A DNA stretch of 34,137 bases from Candidatus Aminicenantota bacterium (lineage in GTDB: Bacteria > Acidobacteriota > Aminicenantia > Aminicenantales > Aminicenantaceae). This document shows, in pieces, positions 7,861 through 15,336 of the stretch (the stretch's first letter is position 1; each line of letters begins with the position of its first letter). The notes beneath the pieces were generated by a model. That model did no database searches, was not told the origin of the DNA, and was given only the letters and a program-made list of their open reading frames with translations. Where the stretch lies: NCBI GenBank assembly GCA_014727835.1, contig WJMT01000020.1, forward strand, positions 1-34,137, written 5' to 3'. The position numbers were made by a program, and so were the translations under genes.

Positions 7861-8000
7861 TATCCTAATCCTTTAGTTCAGAGGAAAGGGAGATCTCTGT
7901 TCTTTTCGTTCCTCTATTCCGCTGATGTCCTGGTGTTCTCCCTTTTTGGTGGATTTCTTGTTGAATTGTCTTTTATTTTATACGTATGATGGGTGATGAA
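7800..8000 (+). repeat. Repeat copy C
   Basis: Ungapped match to copy A 1383-1583 at a constant offset of 6417, covering the last codons of the IS481-type relic and about 140 nt downstream. Similarity to A stops after GATGAA at 8000, while A and B remain alike for another ~67 bp. The remaining 127 bp up to 8127 hold nothing I can identify. Confidence 0.85.
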
Positions 8001-8127
8001 GATCAACTTTCTTCTTCTCATTTTCTGATACCTAATTATCTCCATGAGTTAACATATAAAAAGGTTGGGCTGGGATGATAAAGAAGGGCTAATGGTACTG
8101 TGGTTTCTCAATCCTTGAAAAACGGTA

Positions 8128-9123
8128 TCAGTCCTGGGGCCAGGGTGCCCTTCCACTAGTGCAGAGCCACTCGACGGCATCTCTCAAGGTTTCTGCGGTC
8201 GATCTTGAGGAATAACCCAGCTCCTGTCTTGCTTTGCTGTCATCATAGTACCAGTAATGCCCCATAAGCTCTGCTGCTTCCGTGTCAATGAACGGAGAGG
8301 AAGAAACAGCCTGGTTCAAAAAACCAAAAAACTTCCCGGTCCTTTTTGACATCACAAACCTTGGTTTGGGATAACCTGTGATCTCTTCAAGCATTGAAAA
8401 GATTTCGCCATAACTCAGGTTCTCTCCGCCCACGATGTATTTTTGCCCCTTCTTACCCCTTTTCATCCCCAGATAGAGACCTCTAGCCGCATCCCGCACA
8501 TCCATAACATTCTGTCCACCACGGATGTACCCGGTCAATGAGCGCTTGAGATATAATAAAACAAGGCGGGAGCTGGAAATGTTCACATCGCCCGGCCCAT
8601 AACAGTAGCAGGGATACACCCGCACCACAGGCAGCCCCCTTAGGATCCGCTCTCTTACAAAAAGCTCTGCCCTTCTCTTGGCTTTGACATACGTCACCTT
8701 CAGCCCATCCAGATTATATGCTGTCTCTTCGTCCGCTGGTTTCCGGTCCCCTCCCCCAAGTGCAAATATCGAATCAAGGTACACGATCTTTTTCAAATCT
8801 CTTTTCTCGGATTGTTTAAACAGATTACAGGTGATGTCATAATTCAGTTTCCGCACCTTTTCTCTGTCCTTGGGAAATGTGGAGATGAAACCCGCTGTAT
8901 GAAACAACCGGTCCACACCATTGAGAGCAGCTGAGATATCCCCTGTTCTGAGAAGATCACCCTGGATGACCTCGAGATCCTTTTTGCTTTCGAGACCAGA
9001 AGCCTTCAATTTAGCTGGTTCTCTCACCAAGACTCTTACCTGCTCCCCTTTTTCCAGAAGCCTCTTTGTGAGATGCGAACCAATGAAGCCGGTGGCTCCG
9101 GTCACAAGTGTGAGACCACTCAT
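8128..9123 (-). CDS. NAD(P)-dependent epimerase/reductase, extended SDR family
   Basis: 331 residues. The Rossmann motif TGATGFIGSHL lies at residues 8-18, and the catalytic Tyr-x3-Lys appears as TYVKAK near residue 145. VVRVYPCYCYGPGD is the usual segment after the active site. The overall layout resembles dihydroflavonol-4-reductase-like and sugar-epimerase-like extended SDRs; the substrate cannot be read from sequence. The start ATG overlaps the aldehyde dehydrogenase stop in an ATGA arrangement (9120-9123), with GAGGAGG 5 nt upstream inside that gene. Translation of the two is therefore probably coupled, suggesting consecutive steps on an aldehyde or ketone substrate. Confidence 0.88.
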   Translation of the reverse strand: MSGLTLVTGATGFIGSHLTKRLLEKGEQVRVLVREPAKLKASGLESKKDLEVIQGDLLRTGDISAALNGVDRLFHTAGFISTFPKDREKVRKLNYDITCNLFKQSEKRDLKKIVYLDSIFALGGGDRKPADEETAYNLDGLKVTYVKAKRRAELFVRERILRGLPVVRVYPCYCYGPGDVNISSSRLVLLYLKRSLTGYIRGGQNVMDVRDAARGLYLGMKRGKKGQKYIVGGENLSYGEIFSMLEEITGYPKPRFVMSKRTGKFFGFLNQAVSSSPFIDTEAAELMGHYWYYDDSKARQELGYSSRSTAETLRDAVEWLCTSGRAPWPQD

Positions 9124-10487
9124 ATTAGCCTCCTCAGCTTTTTGAGTTTACCCTTATAAGGAGGATACAGAAGATTGTTCCTTATAAAGAACGGTCTCCT
9201 TAAAACACTTTTGTGGTGGGTGAACGTATCAAAGGAGTATTTTCCGTGATAGCATCCCAGGCCGCTTTTTCCCACTCCGCCAAAGGGAAGGGTCAGAACC
9301 GTTGTCTGCAAAATGATATCGTTGACACACACACTGCCCGCTGATGTGCTGTTGAGTATGCTGTCCCGGACTCGGGATCTTTTGGTGAAAACATACATGC
9401 ACAGAGGCTTTGGTTTGGAGTTGATGTATGAAAGGGCATGGTCTAGGTTCTGGTAATCCATCACAGCAATAAGAGGGCCAAAGATCTCTTCCTGCATGAT
9501 CGGGTCTTGGGGCTTCACATCTGTGATAATGGTGGGTGAAATGTAAAGCTCCTCTGGAATTGCCCAGCCTCCTGCGGCAATGCATCCGCTGTTCATGAGA
9601 TTCATCACACGCTGGAAATGTTTTCTATTGATGATCCGCCCGTAATCCGGGCTGTCTTTGGGATCCTCACCATAAAATTCATGCAAACAGGTCTTCAGTT
9701 CCTCAAGAAATTCTTTTTTCATAGACTGATGGACCAAAACATAATCCGGAGCCAGGCAGGTCTGTCCAGCATTGATGAACTTCCCCCAACCAATTCTCTT
9801 TGCCGCAAGACTGACGGGGACATCTGGCTCAACCAAAACCGGGTTTTTACCCCCCATCTCCAATGTCACTGGTGTGAGATGTTTGGCGGCTGCCTCCATC
9901 ACTTTCCGGCCGACTCCTTCTCCTCCTGTAAAAAAAATATGGTCGAACCGATGGGAAAGCAGTGCCTGTGCGGTTTCCGGACCTCCTTCAATGCAGGCAA
10001 TGTGTTCTGGTTCAAAGGTGTCTTGAATGATTCTTGATATCAGGTTTGAAGAAGAGGCAGAGACTTCGGAGGGCTTCAAGACAGCACAGTTGCCTGCTGC
10101 CATGGCTCCTATAAGAGGATATAAAGTCGTGTGGAAGGGATAGTTCCACGTCCCAATGATCAGCACCTGCCCCAAGGATTCTGGATAAAGGTGGGATTTC
10201 GACCCAAGCAGCACCAGCGGGGTGCGAACCTTTTGAGGCCGGACCCAGGACCTTAGCTTCTTCCTTATGTACTTTAGCTCATAAAGGATGGTGCCGACCT
10301 CGGAGTACCAGGCCTCAAATTCAGGCTTTCTCAGATCTTTCCGAACCGCGTTGATGATCTCTGCTTCATGCTTTTTGACTGCATTCCGGAGCTTTTTTAG
10401 CTGGTTTATCCGGAAATCGACTCTCCGGGTCTTTGCTTTGGAATAGAAATCCCGTTGTGCTTTCAATGTCTCAACAATGTGGTCCAT
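9120..10487 (-). CDS. Aldehyde dehydrogenase, class 3-like
   Basis: 455 residues from ATG 10487. It oxidises an aldehyde to an acid using NAD(P). Visible motifs are GTWNYPFHTTLYPLIGAMAAGN (cofactor-binding region), FTGGEGVGRKV, LEMGGKNP with the general-base Glu, and GQTCLAPDY with the catalytic Cys. The length (about 450) and C-terminal SFDTFTHHKSVLRRP fit the class 3/fatty-aldehyde and coniferyl-aldehyde branch rather than the ~490-residue classes. A longer frame begins at 10517, but a promoter's -10 box lies at 10507-10512, so the start at 10487 (MDHIVETLKAQRDF) is more credible. First gene of a two-gene operon with the SDR. Confidence 0.92.
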   Translation of the reverse strand: MDHIVETLKAQRDFYSKAKTRRVDFRINQLKKLRNAVKKHEAEIINAVRKDLRKPEFEAWYSEVGTILYELKYIRKKLRSWVRPQKVRTPLVLLGSKSHLYPESLGQVLIIGTWNYPFHTTLYPLIGAMAAGNCAVLKPSEVSASSSNLISRIIQDTFEPEHIACIEGGPETAQALLSHRFDHIFFTGGEGVGRKVMEAAAKHLTPVTLEMGGKNPVLVEPDVPVSLAAKRIGWGKFINAGQTCLAPDYVLVHQSMKKEFLEELKTCLHEFYGEDPKDSPDYGRIINRKHFQRVMNLMNSGCIAAGGWAIPEELYISPTIITDVKPQDPIMQEEIFGPLIAVMDYQNLDHALSYINSKPKPLCMYVFTKRSRVRDSILNSTSAGSVCVNDIILQTTVLTLPFGGVGKSGLGCYHGKYSFDTFTHHKSVLRRPFFIRNNLLYPPYKGKLKKLRRLI

Positions 10488-10506
10488 GGGATTTCCAGAT
10501 ATCAAA

Positions 10507-10536
10507 ATGATACACATATAAAAAATGGTCGGTCAA
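10507..10536 (-). promoter_or_regulatory. Promoter of the aldehyde dehydrogenase/SDR operon
   Basis: On the minus strand TTGACC (10536-10531), an 18-bp spacer and TATCAT (10512-10507). It places the transcript start near 10500, about 12 nt before ATG 10487, and excludes the upstream in-frame ATG at 10517. Confidence 0.55.
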
Positions 10537-10572
10537 GAAATAAATTGGGGACAAAAAATCTAAAAGCAGCTG

Positions 10573-11124
10573 TCAGTCTGAGAGGACCAGACGGCCGTAT
10601 CTCACAAAATACTCCACTGCAGAAAACAAAACCACAATCAGGACAATCCAAAGCCCGATCCGAGCAATCACAAAAAAATCACCTAAAAGGTCTTTCCCTA
10701 GGATCAAGAGGCCTATGGTGATGGATTCGCACCACATCTTTATTCGACCGTAAGCAGAGGAGGCAATGTGATGGCTGCGGGATGAAGCAATGGCTCTGAA
10801 ACCTGTTACAGCAATCTCTCTGCCGATGATGATGACGACCATCCATGAAGCCACTGTTCCCAGCCCCACAAGACAAATGAAAGCAGATGAGATCAGCAAT
10901 TTATCGGCAATTGGATCCAGAAGCGCTCCTATTGTTGAGGTTTGATTTGTTCGCCGAGCCAACACTCCGTCCGCAATATCAGACAGAGCCGCCACGACAA
11001 ACACCACAAACGCTGCCAATTCATGTCCCTGGAATGAGGATAACATAAAAACCACCAACAGCGGGATGCAGAGAATCCGGAAAAGCGTGATATACAAAGG
11101 TATCTTCATGAGATTCAAAAACAT
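10573..11124 (-). CDS. pgsA: CDP-diacylglycerol-glycerol-3-phosphate 3-phosphatidyltransferase
   Basis: 183 residues, the usual length for PgsA. It transfers phosphatidate from CDP-diacylglycerol to glycerol-3-phosphate, the committed step to phosphatidylglycerol and cardiolipin, in the cytoplasmic membrane. The full CDP-alcohol phosphotransferase signature D-x2-D-G-x2-A-R-x8-G-x3-D-x3-D is present in DIADGVLARR through ALLDPIADK. The N-terminus KIPLYITLFRILCIPLLV is typical of PgsA. Several membrane segments follow. The start may be 11124 or the next ATG at 11109; neither has a strong ribosome site. It is divergent from the cytidylyltransferase gene across a 143-bp gap. Confidence 0.88.
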   Translation of the reverse strand: MFLNLMKIPLYITLFRILCIPLLVVFMLSSFQGHELAAFVVFVVAALSDIADGVLARRTNQTSTIGALLDPIADKLLISSAFICLVGLGTVASWMVVIIIGREIAVTGFRAIASSRSHHIASSAYGRIKMWCESITIGLLILGKDLLGDFFVIARIGLWIVLIVVLFSAVEYFVRYGRLVLSD

Positions 11125-11226
11125 GATAACTCAAGACCAACCTCAAATACAAGAAAACCATAAGATATAGCCAGATGGATTTGTAACAAAAATATTGGCA
11201 ATCCCTTTGATTTTTGTCATAATTGA

Positions 11227-11242
11227 ATCAATTCCAATTGAT
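11227..11242. promoter_or_regulatory. Palindrome in the divergent pgsA/cytidylyltransferase gap
   Basis: ATCAATTCCAATTGAT has perfect 7-bp arms with a 2-bp centre, 25 nt before the cytidylyltransferase start. It may be an operator, but it is AT-rich and short, so chance is possible. Confidence 0.3.
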
Positions 11243-11267
11243 CGGATAGAGAGACGTTTGAGACCAA

Positions 11268-11714
11268 ATGAAAAGGCATGCTAAAAAACAAATCACAGGA
11301 TACACCAGCGGAGTTTTTGATCTTTTTCACTTGGGACATCTGAATATTTTAAAAAGGGCAAAATCTCTGTGTGACCGCCTGATCGTGGGAGTCACTACCG
11401 ATGAACTGGTGGGCTATAAAAATGCCAAAGTGGTGGTCCCTTTTGAAGAAAGGCTTGAGATCATCCAAAACATCAAATGTGTGGACCTTGCTGTTCCCCA
11501 GGATAACCTGGACAAGTATGTCATGTGGGAGAAACTGAAATTCGATGTGATGATTATCGGAGACGATTGGTTTGGAACCAAACGGCTAAAGAAATTTGAG
11601 CAGGACCTTTCTCAAGTGGGCGTAAAGGTCATTTATTTGCCCTATACTCAAGGCGTCTCCACCTCTGAGCGGAAGAACAAAAGAGAATCTCTCTCCAAAA
11701 CAAAGCCAAAATAA
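11268..11714 (+). CDS. Glycerol-3-phosphate cytidylyltransferase-like protein (TagD family)
   Basis: 148 residues; TagD/TarD enzymes are about 130. It should activate a phosphorylated alcohol with CTP to give a CDP-alcohol. Visible motifs: TSGVFDLFHLGHLNIL with the nucleotide-binding HLGH, ELVGYKNAK and VPFEERLEII, MIIGDDWFGT (the family's GDDW), and the TQGVSTS region corresponding to the RT-x-GISTT motif. The residue pattern is closest to glycerol-3-phosphate cytidylyltransferase, though ethanolamine-phosphate or other alcohol-phosphate substrates cannot be excluded. Two CDP-alcohol phosphotransferases lie within 4 kb. It ends 9 nt from the convergent flippase-like gene. The C-terminal tail (ERKNKRESLSKTKPK) is basic and probably disordered. 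Confidence 0.85.
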   Translation: MKRHAKKQITGYTSGVFDLFHLGHLNILKRAKSLCDRLIVGVTTDELVGYKNAKVVVPFEERLEIIQNIKCVDLAVPQDNLDKYVMWEKLKFDVMIIGDDWFGTKRLKKFEQDLSQVGVKVIYLPYTQGVSTSERKNKRESLSKTKPK

Positions 11715-11723
11715 CCCAGTGGT

Positions 11724-12734
11724 CTACTTTTCCTGGAAAGGGAGGGAGAGCTTCTTTTCTCGAAGCTTGCGTCGTGTCTTTCCCTTAAGAAGGGGAAGGA
11801 TCCCGATTCCTGAAATCGTCAGCCCCAGCACCCTTCTGATCAAAATGAAAGTGATTCCCATACTGATGGGGATGCTCAATATTTTGAATATGGTGACAAA
11901 TGTGATCTCGTAAATACCAAAGGAACCAGGGACAGCCGGCAAAGTAAAAGACAGATTGCTCAAGGCTAAAATCAACAGACTTTCCGGATAACTGACTCCT
12001 TGAATGCCCACAGTTAACAGAGTGATATGATATTCGAAAGCCCACAGAAAAAACTGCACCATATACAACAAAAAGACTTGGACAAAAGTCTTTTTGTGAA
12101 TTCCGTAAAATTCAGAAATGTAGATATCAGCATCCTTGATTTTATCTCTTTCGTTTTCAAACCTCTTGGGATGGACCTTCAATTTCTTCATCAAATCCAG
12201 CAGCCAGATGAAAAATCCTTTCTTCTGTTTCCGGTACAAATAAGTGATAAACAGGACCAAAAATGCAGCGAGGCCCATAAACGTCATTTTCAACCCCAGA
12301 GGCATATTAAAGACCAACACAGCAATGATCACCCCGATGACTATGAGCCCGATGGTTGACAGGAGTTCAGTGGTTTTATCCACCACCACAGACGCAAAGA
12401 CCTTTCTCCTGCTGACCTTATCCAGAACCAGGGCACGAACAGCTTCTGCTCCAATTTTTGGCTGCGGAGAGATGAATCCAACGGCATAACCGGCCACTCT
12501 TGCCTTCAACAAATCACCATAAGAAGATTTGATGTCATATTGTTTACAGATCAATCCCCAATTGACAGTGCGCAGATTCAGATAGACGAAGCGAAGGAAA
12601 AACAAAATCATCCAGTTGTACCAGGCGATCTCTTTCAGAAGGTTCCAGATAAGCACAGGGCCTTCCTTAAAAAAGATGTAGACAAACACTCCCAGACAAA
12701 TAAGAGCAATGATCCTCATAGTCTTATTCTTCAT
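11724..12734 (-). CDS. Flippase-like integral membrane protein (LPG synthase TM/UPF0104 family)
   Basis: 336 residues with roughly eight hydrophobic segments. The pattern RFVYLNLRTVNWGLICKQY, GYAVGFISPQPKIGAEAVRALVL and SFTLPAVPGSFGIYEITFV corresponds to the lysylphosphatidylglycerol synthetase transmembrane domain family, which includes lipid flippases such as the MprF N-terminal domain and many glycolipid-associated proteins. No aminoacyl-transfer domain is fused. It probably moves a lipid or lipid-linked compound across the inner membrane; the substrate is unknown. AAGG precedes ATG by 7 nt. It is convergent with the cytidylyltransferase and divergent from the DUF3943 gene. Confidence 0.85.
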   Translation of the reverse strand: MKNKTMRIIALICLGVFVYIFFKEGPVLIWNLLKEIAWYNWMILFFLRFVYLNLRTVNWGLICKQYDIKSSYGDLLKARVAGYAVGFISPQPKIGAEAVRALVLDKVSRRKVFASVVVDKTTELLSTIGLIVIGVIIAVLVFNMPLGLKMTFMGLAAFLVLFITYLYRKQKKGFFIWLLDLMKKLKVHPKRFENERDKIKDADIYISEFYGIHKKTFVQVFLLYMVQFFLWAFEYHITLLTVGIQGVSYPESLLILALSNLSFTLPAVPGSFGIYEITFVTIFKILSIPISMGITFILIRRVLGLTISGIGILPLLKGKTRRKLREKKLSLPFQEK

Positions 12735-12848
12735 TTTTGAACCTTGACGCTCTCTTTTATATCAAAATATCTTGTAAAATACCCGAAAAATTGTCATAAT
12801 CCTGTTCCTGTGCAGAAATTTTTTCATGTAACCGATTGAATCAAAAAG

Positions 12849-14453
12849 ATGCCTGTGATGAATAGAAACGGCCGGGTTCTCATGCCGTTTTTCGCTGTAG
12901 CTGTGGTGTTCTTTATGATTTCTGCTGTGCTTCCGGCTCAGGAAATTCAAAGTTCTGATTCATTCCAAACAAAACATATAAATAACTTTACTCTGAGCCG
13001 CAAGGACCATTTGTCTCCAAAAAAGCATTTCTTAAGAGCTTTGCTGGAAACCTCTGTTTGTCTGGGTGTCTTGCAGATCCGCTATAAGAAGACACACACA
13101 CGATGGGTGGAGGGAGTGCATAAATATCAAGCTACCTGGGAAGATCAAACAGAAAAATTTTTCAACTGGAAGAATTGGAATTATGATGCCAACTGCTATG
13201 ACCTCAACTGGCAGCATTCTCTAGCCGGAGGGATCTACTACAATCTGTCCCGCACTAACAATCTAACAGTTTTAGAATCTTTGTTAATGTCCTGGGCCAG
13301 CTCATCATACTGGGAATTCATCGTGGAATACCGCAGCGATGTGTCCTTTAATGATCATATCTTCACTCCCCTGGGAGGCCTTCCCGTGGGAGAAGCCTGG
13401 TTTCAACTGGGAAAATTTTTTGCTGACCAGCCTGACACCTTGTCTCAAATCCTGTCATTCATCAATCCCATTTTGAAACTCAACAGACTTTTTGACCGCA
13501 AGAGTCGAGAGGGTCTCACATTGGAACCTTCCCCGGGCTGGTATGCCTTTCATGTGGATGTGGGCATCCGGAAGACACAGGTTCAAAGGGATGGTTCAGA
13601 TCCGACAGCTCCTTATATTGAACTCCACACCCAGATCCTGAACGTTCCGGAATACGGAAAGGCAGGGAGGGAGAACCGTTTCATCACCAGACCTCTGTTC
13701 AGTGAAATCCATATCAATTCGCACGGTATAGGAAAGAGATTCGAAGAGGCCAACCTTTTGACTCGAGTGGTCTGGTTCGGGCATTTCCGGCAAAATATTG
13801 ATTCGCTCAATCGGGGTTTTTCCTTTTATTTGGGAGGGGGGTCCGCATTTTCCATGGTCAAAAAAAAGCCGGGCACCACAAATTTCCCCTGCTCTCTGAA
13901 AGGCCGAAATCCGGATGAATTGGAATTGGATAGCCCCAGGCATTTTTCAGACAAACTGTCAGCTGTTCATATATTGGGCCCTGTGTTGGATTGGACATGG
14001 TTTTTCGGAGATCTGAAAATCCGGTGGCTGCAGGATATGTACGTTGATTTCGGCATGGTCAACAGTTTTGCGTTCAATGAATACTCCCGGCAATATGATT
14101 ACTCCGGAGTGAAAACCCCTCTTCTGGTCAATGGCTACTATCACGCCTGGGGAGCCACCCTGTCCTCCAGACTGGCTGTTTACTGGAAGATAGTGACCCT
14201 GGAAGCTGACCTGAGATATCAGCGCTATGGTTCCATTGATGGGAAAGACCGGTTCCAGCATCTGGTGACCGATGATTTCCATCTCACTGACTCCCGATTT
14301 CTCTTCTCTTTGGCCTCAGAGATTCAAATCCCCGGCCTTCCTGTAGCGCTCAAGGCCTCTTATGAAGGAATTCATAGAAGAGGATGCATTAAAGATCTAA
14401 CCGAAAAAGATTGGGAAATCAGAGGTTTTGTAGGAATCTCTGTGAAGTACTGA
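12849..14453 (+). CDS. DUF3943 protein, probably outer membrane/periplasmic
   Basis: 534 residues with a signal peptide (about residues 12-30, ending LPAQE). Residues about 110-180 match the DUF3943 pattern: LNWQHSLAGGIYYNLSRTNN, SSSYWEFIVEYRSD and NDHIFTPLGGLPVGEAWF. The remainder is a series of amphipathic strand-like stretches, ending ...EIRGFVGISVKY, as expected of an outer-membrane beta-barrel. Function of the family is not established. The start is uncertain: ATG 12849, 12858 and 12882 are in frame and none has a good ribosome site. It ends 10 nt from the convergent CDP-alcohol phosphotransferase gene. Confidence 0.75.
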   Translation: MPVMNRNGRVLMPFFAVAVVFFMISAVLPAQEIQSSDSFQTKHINNFTLSRKDHLSPKKHFLRALLETSVCLGVLQIRYKKTHTRWVEGVHKYQATWEDQTEKFFNWKNWNYDANCYDLNWQHSLAGGIYYNLSRTNNLTVLESLLMSWASSSYWEFIVEYRSDVSFNDHIFTPLGGLPVGEAWFQLGKFFADQPDTLSQILSFINPILKLNRLFDRKSREGLTLEPSPGWYAFHVDVGIRKTQVQRDGSDPTAPYIELHTQILNVPEYGKAGRENRFITRPLFSEIHINSHGIGKRFEEANLLTRVVWFGHFRQNIDSLNRGFSFYLGGGSAFSMVKKKPGTTNFPCSLKGRNPDELELDSPRHFSDKLSAVHILGPVLDWTWFFGDLKIRWLQDMYVDFGMVNSFAFNEYSRQYDYSGVKTPLLVNGYYHAWGATLSSRLAVYWKIVTLEADLRYQRYGSIDGKDRFQHLVTDDFHLTDSRFLFSLASEIQIPGLPVALKASYEGIHRRGCIKDLTEKDWEIRGFVGISVKY

Positions 14454-14463
14454 AATCCGCTAT

Positions 14464-15135
14464 CTATGTTTGTTTCCCCCATTGGATGAATTTGATCAAT
14501 TTGATTCCCACATTCACCACTACTTCAAAAGCCACCATAAAGATGAACAGGTCCAAACGGTTAAGAATCGAAAAAATGAGTATCATAAAAATCGACAGTC
14601 CTCTTGCTTCCGCAGCCAATCCTGTTTTTTTGGACTGATACATGATCATCAGGTAATACAGAGTGGTTTGTAAAAAATAGAGAGCCATGCTGAGCAAACC
14701 GATATGGAGAACAGTCAAATCATTGGAATATTTGAAGTAACCGACCACCAAACCAGTCAAGACAAAAAAATCCGCTATCCGGTCCAAAAAAATATCCAGA
14801 ATGGCTCCGTATTCGCTGCACAAATCTTTGGATCGAGCCAGCATTCCATCCGCACAGTCAAAAATCGAAGACAGCTGAGCCAAAATCCCTCCCAAAATAA
14901 AAAAAACATAACTCCCCATAAAAAAGGAAACTCCGCTGCAAATTCCTAGAAAAAACGAAAAATAAGTCAGCTGATTCGGTGTGACAGATGTGGGGTACAC
15001 AGCACGGGCAATGAGGGAAGCTAAAGGACGGGTGAAATACCGTTCCACCCGGAAATATTTGAGATAAGGGTAATCCGGGCTTTCCTTTAAAGATCTCTTA
15101 AAATCGAATTTCGAAAAGGTGCGTGCTTTAGCCAT
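14464..15135 (-). CDS. CDP-alcohol phosphatidyltransferase family protein
   Basis: 223 residues. The catalytic signature D-x2-D-G-x2-A-R-x8-G-x3-D-x3-D is intact (DCADGMLARS through AILDIFLDRIADF). Several hydrophobic segments follow, and a 60-residue hydrophilic N-terminus (KARTFSKFDFKRSLKESPDYPY) precedes the first. It joins a CDP-alcohol or CDP-diacylglycerol to an acceptor in the membrane; it is distinct from the pgsA-like protein at 10573 and may make another head group. I take ATG 15135 because AAGG lies 9 nt upstream; the in-frame ATG at 15144 sits directly on that site. Confidence 0.87.
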   Translation of the reverse strand: MAKARTFSKFDFKRSLKESPDYPYLKYFRVERYFTRPLASLIARAVYPTSVTPNQLTYFSFFLGICSGVSFFMGSYVFFILGGILAQLSSIFDCADGMLARSKDLCSEYGAILDIFLDRIADFFVLTGLVVGYFKYSNDLTVLHIGLLSMALYFLQTTLYYLMIMYQSKKTGLAAEARGLSIFMILIFSILNRLDLFIFMVAFEVVVNVGIKLIKFIQWGKQT

Positions 15136-15196
15136 AGTCGTCATCCTTGTCTGGAATGCCTTTATACTTAACCCAAACAGATGAAAATTTCAACTT

Positions 15197-15236
15197 GAAA
15201 TACAGGGACATCATACTCGTTTACCTTATTTTTTTT
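15197..15236 (+). repeat. Short AAATACAGGGACA repeat, copy 1
   Basis: GAAATACAGGGACA followed by TCATACTCGTTTACC and a T-rich tail. It matches 17155-17191 and the reverse complement of 20026-20068. It lies in the 200-bp gap upstream of the HTH regulator. A TTGACA at 15264-15269 with TAATTT 18 bp later could be that gene's promoter. Confidence 0.7.
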
Positions 15237-15336
15237 CATGTCTAAAAAGAAATCAGATTTGGTTTGACAGCAGCCTCTTTTTTTTGGTAATTTTTATCAT
15301 GTTTGAAGACATGACAGGTATACAGGATTGACTCAA

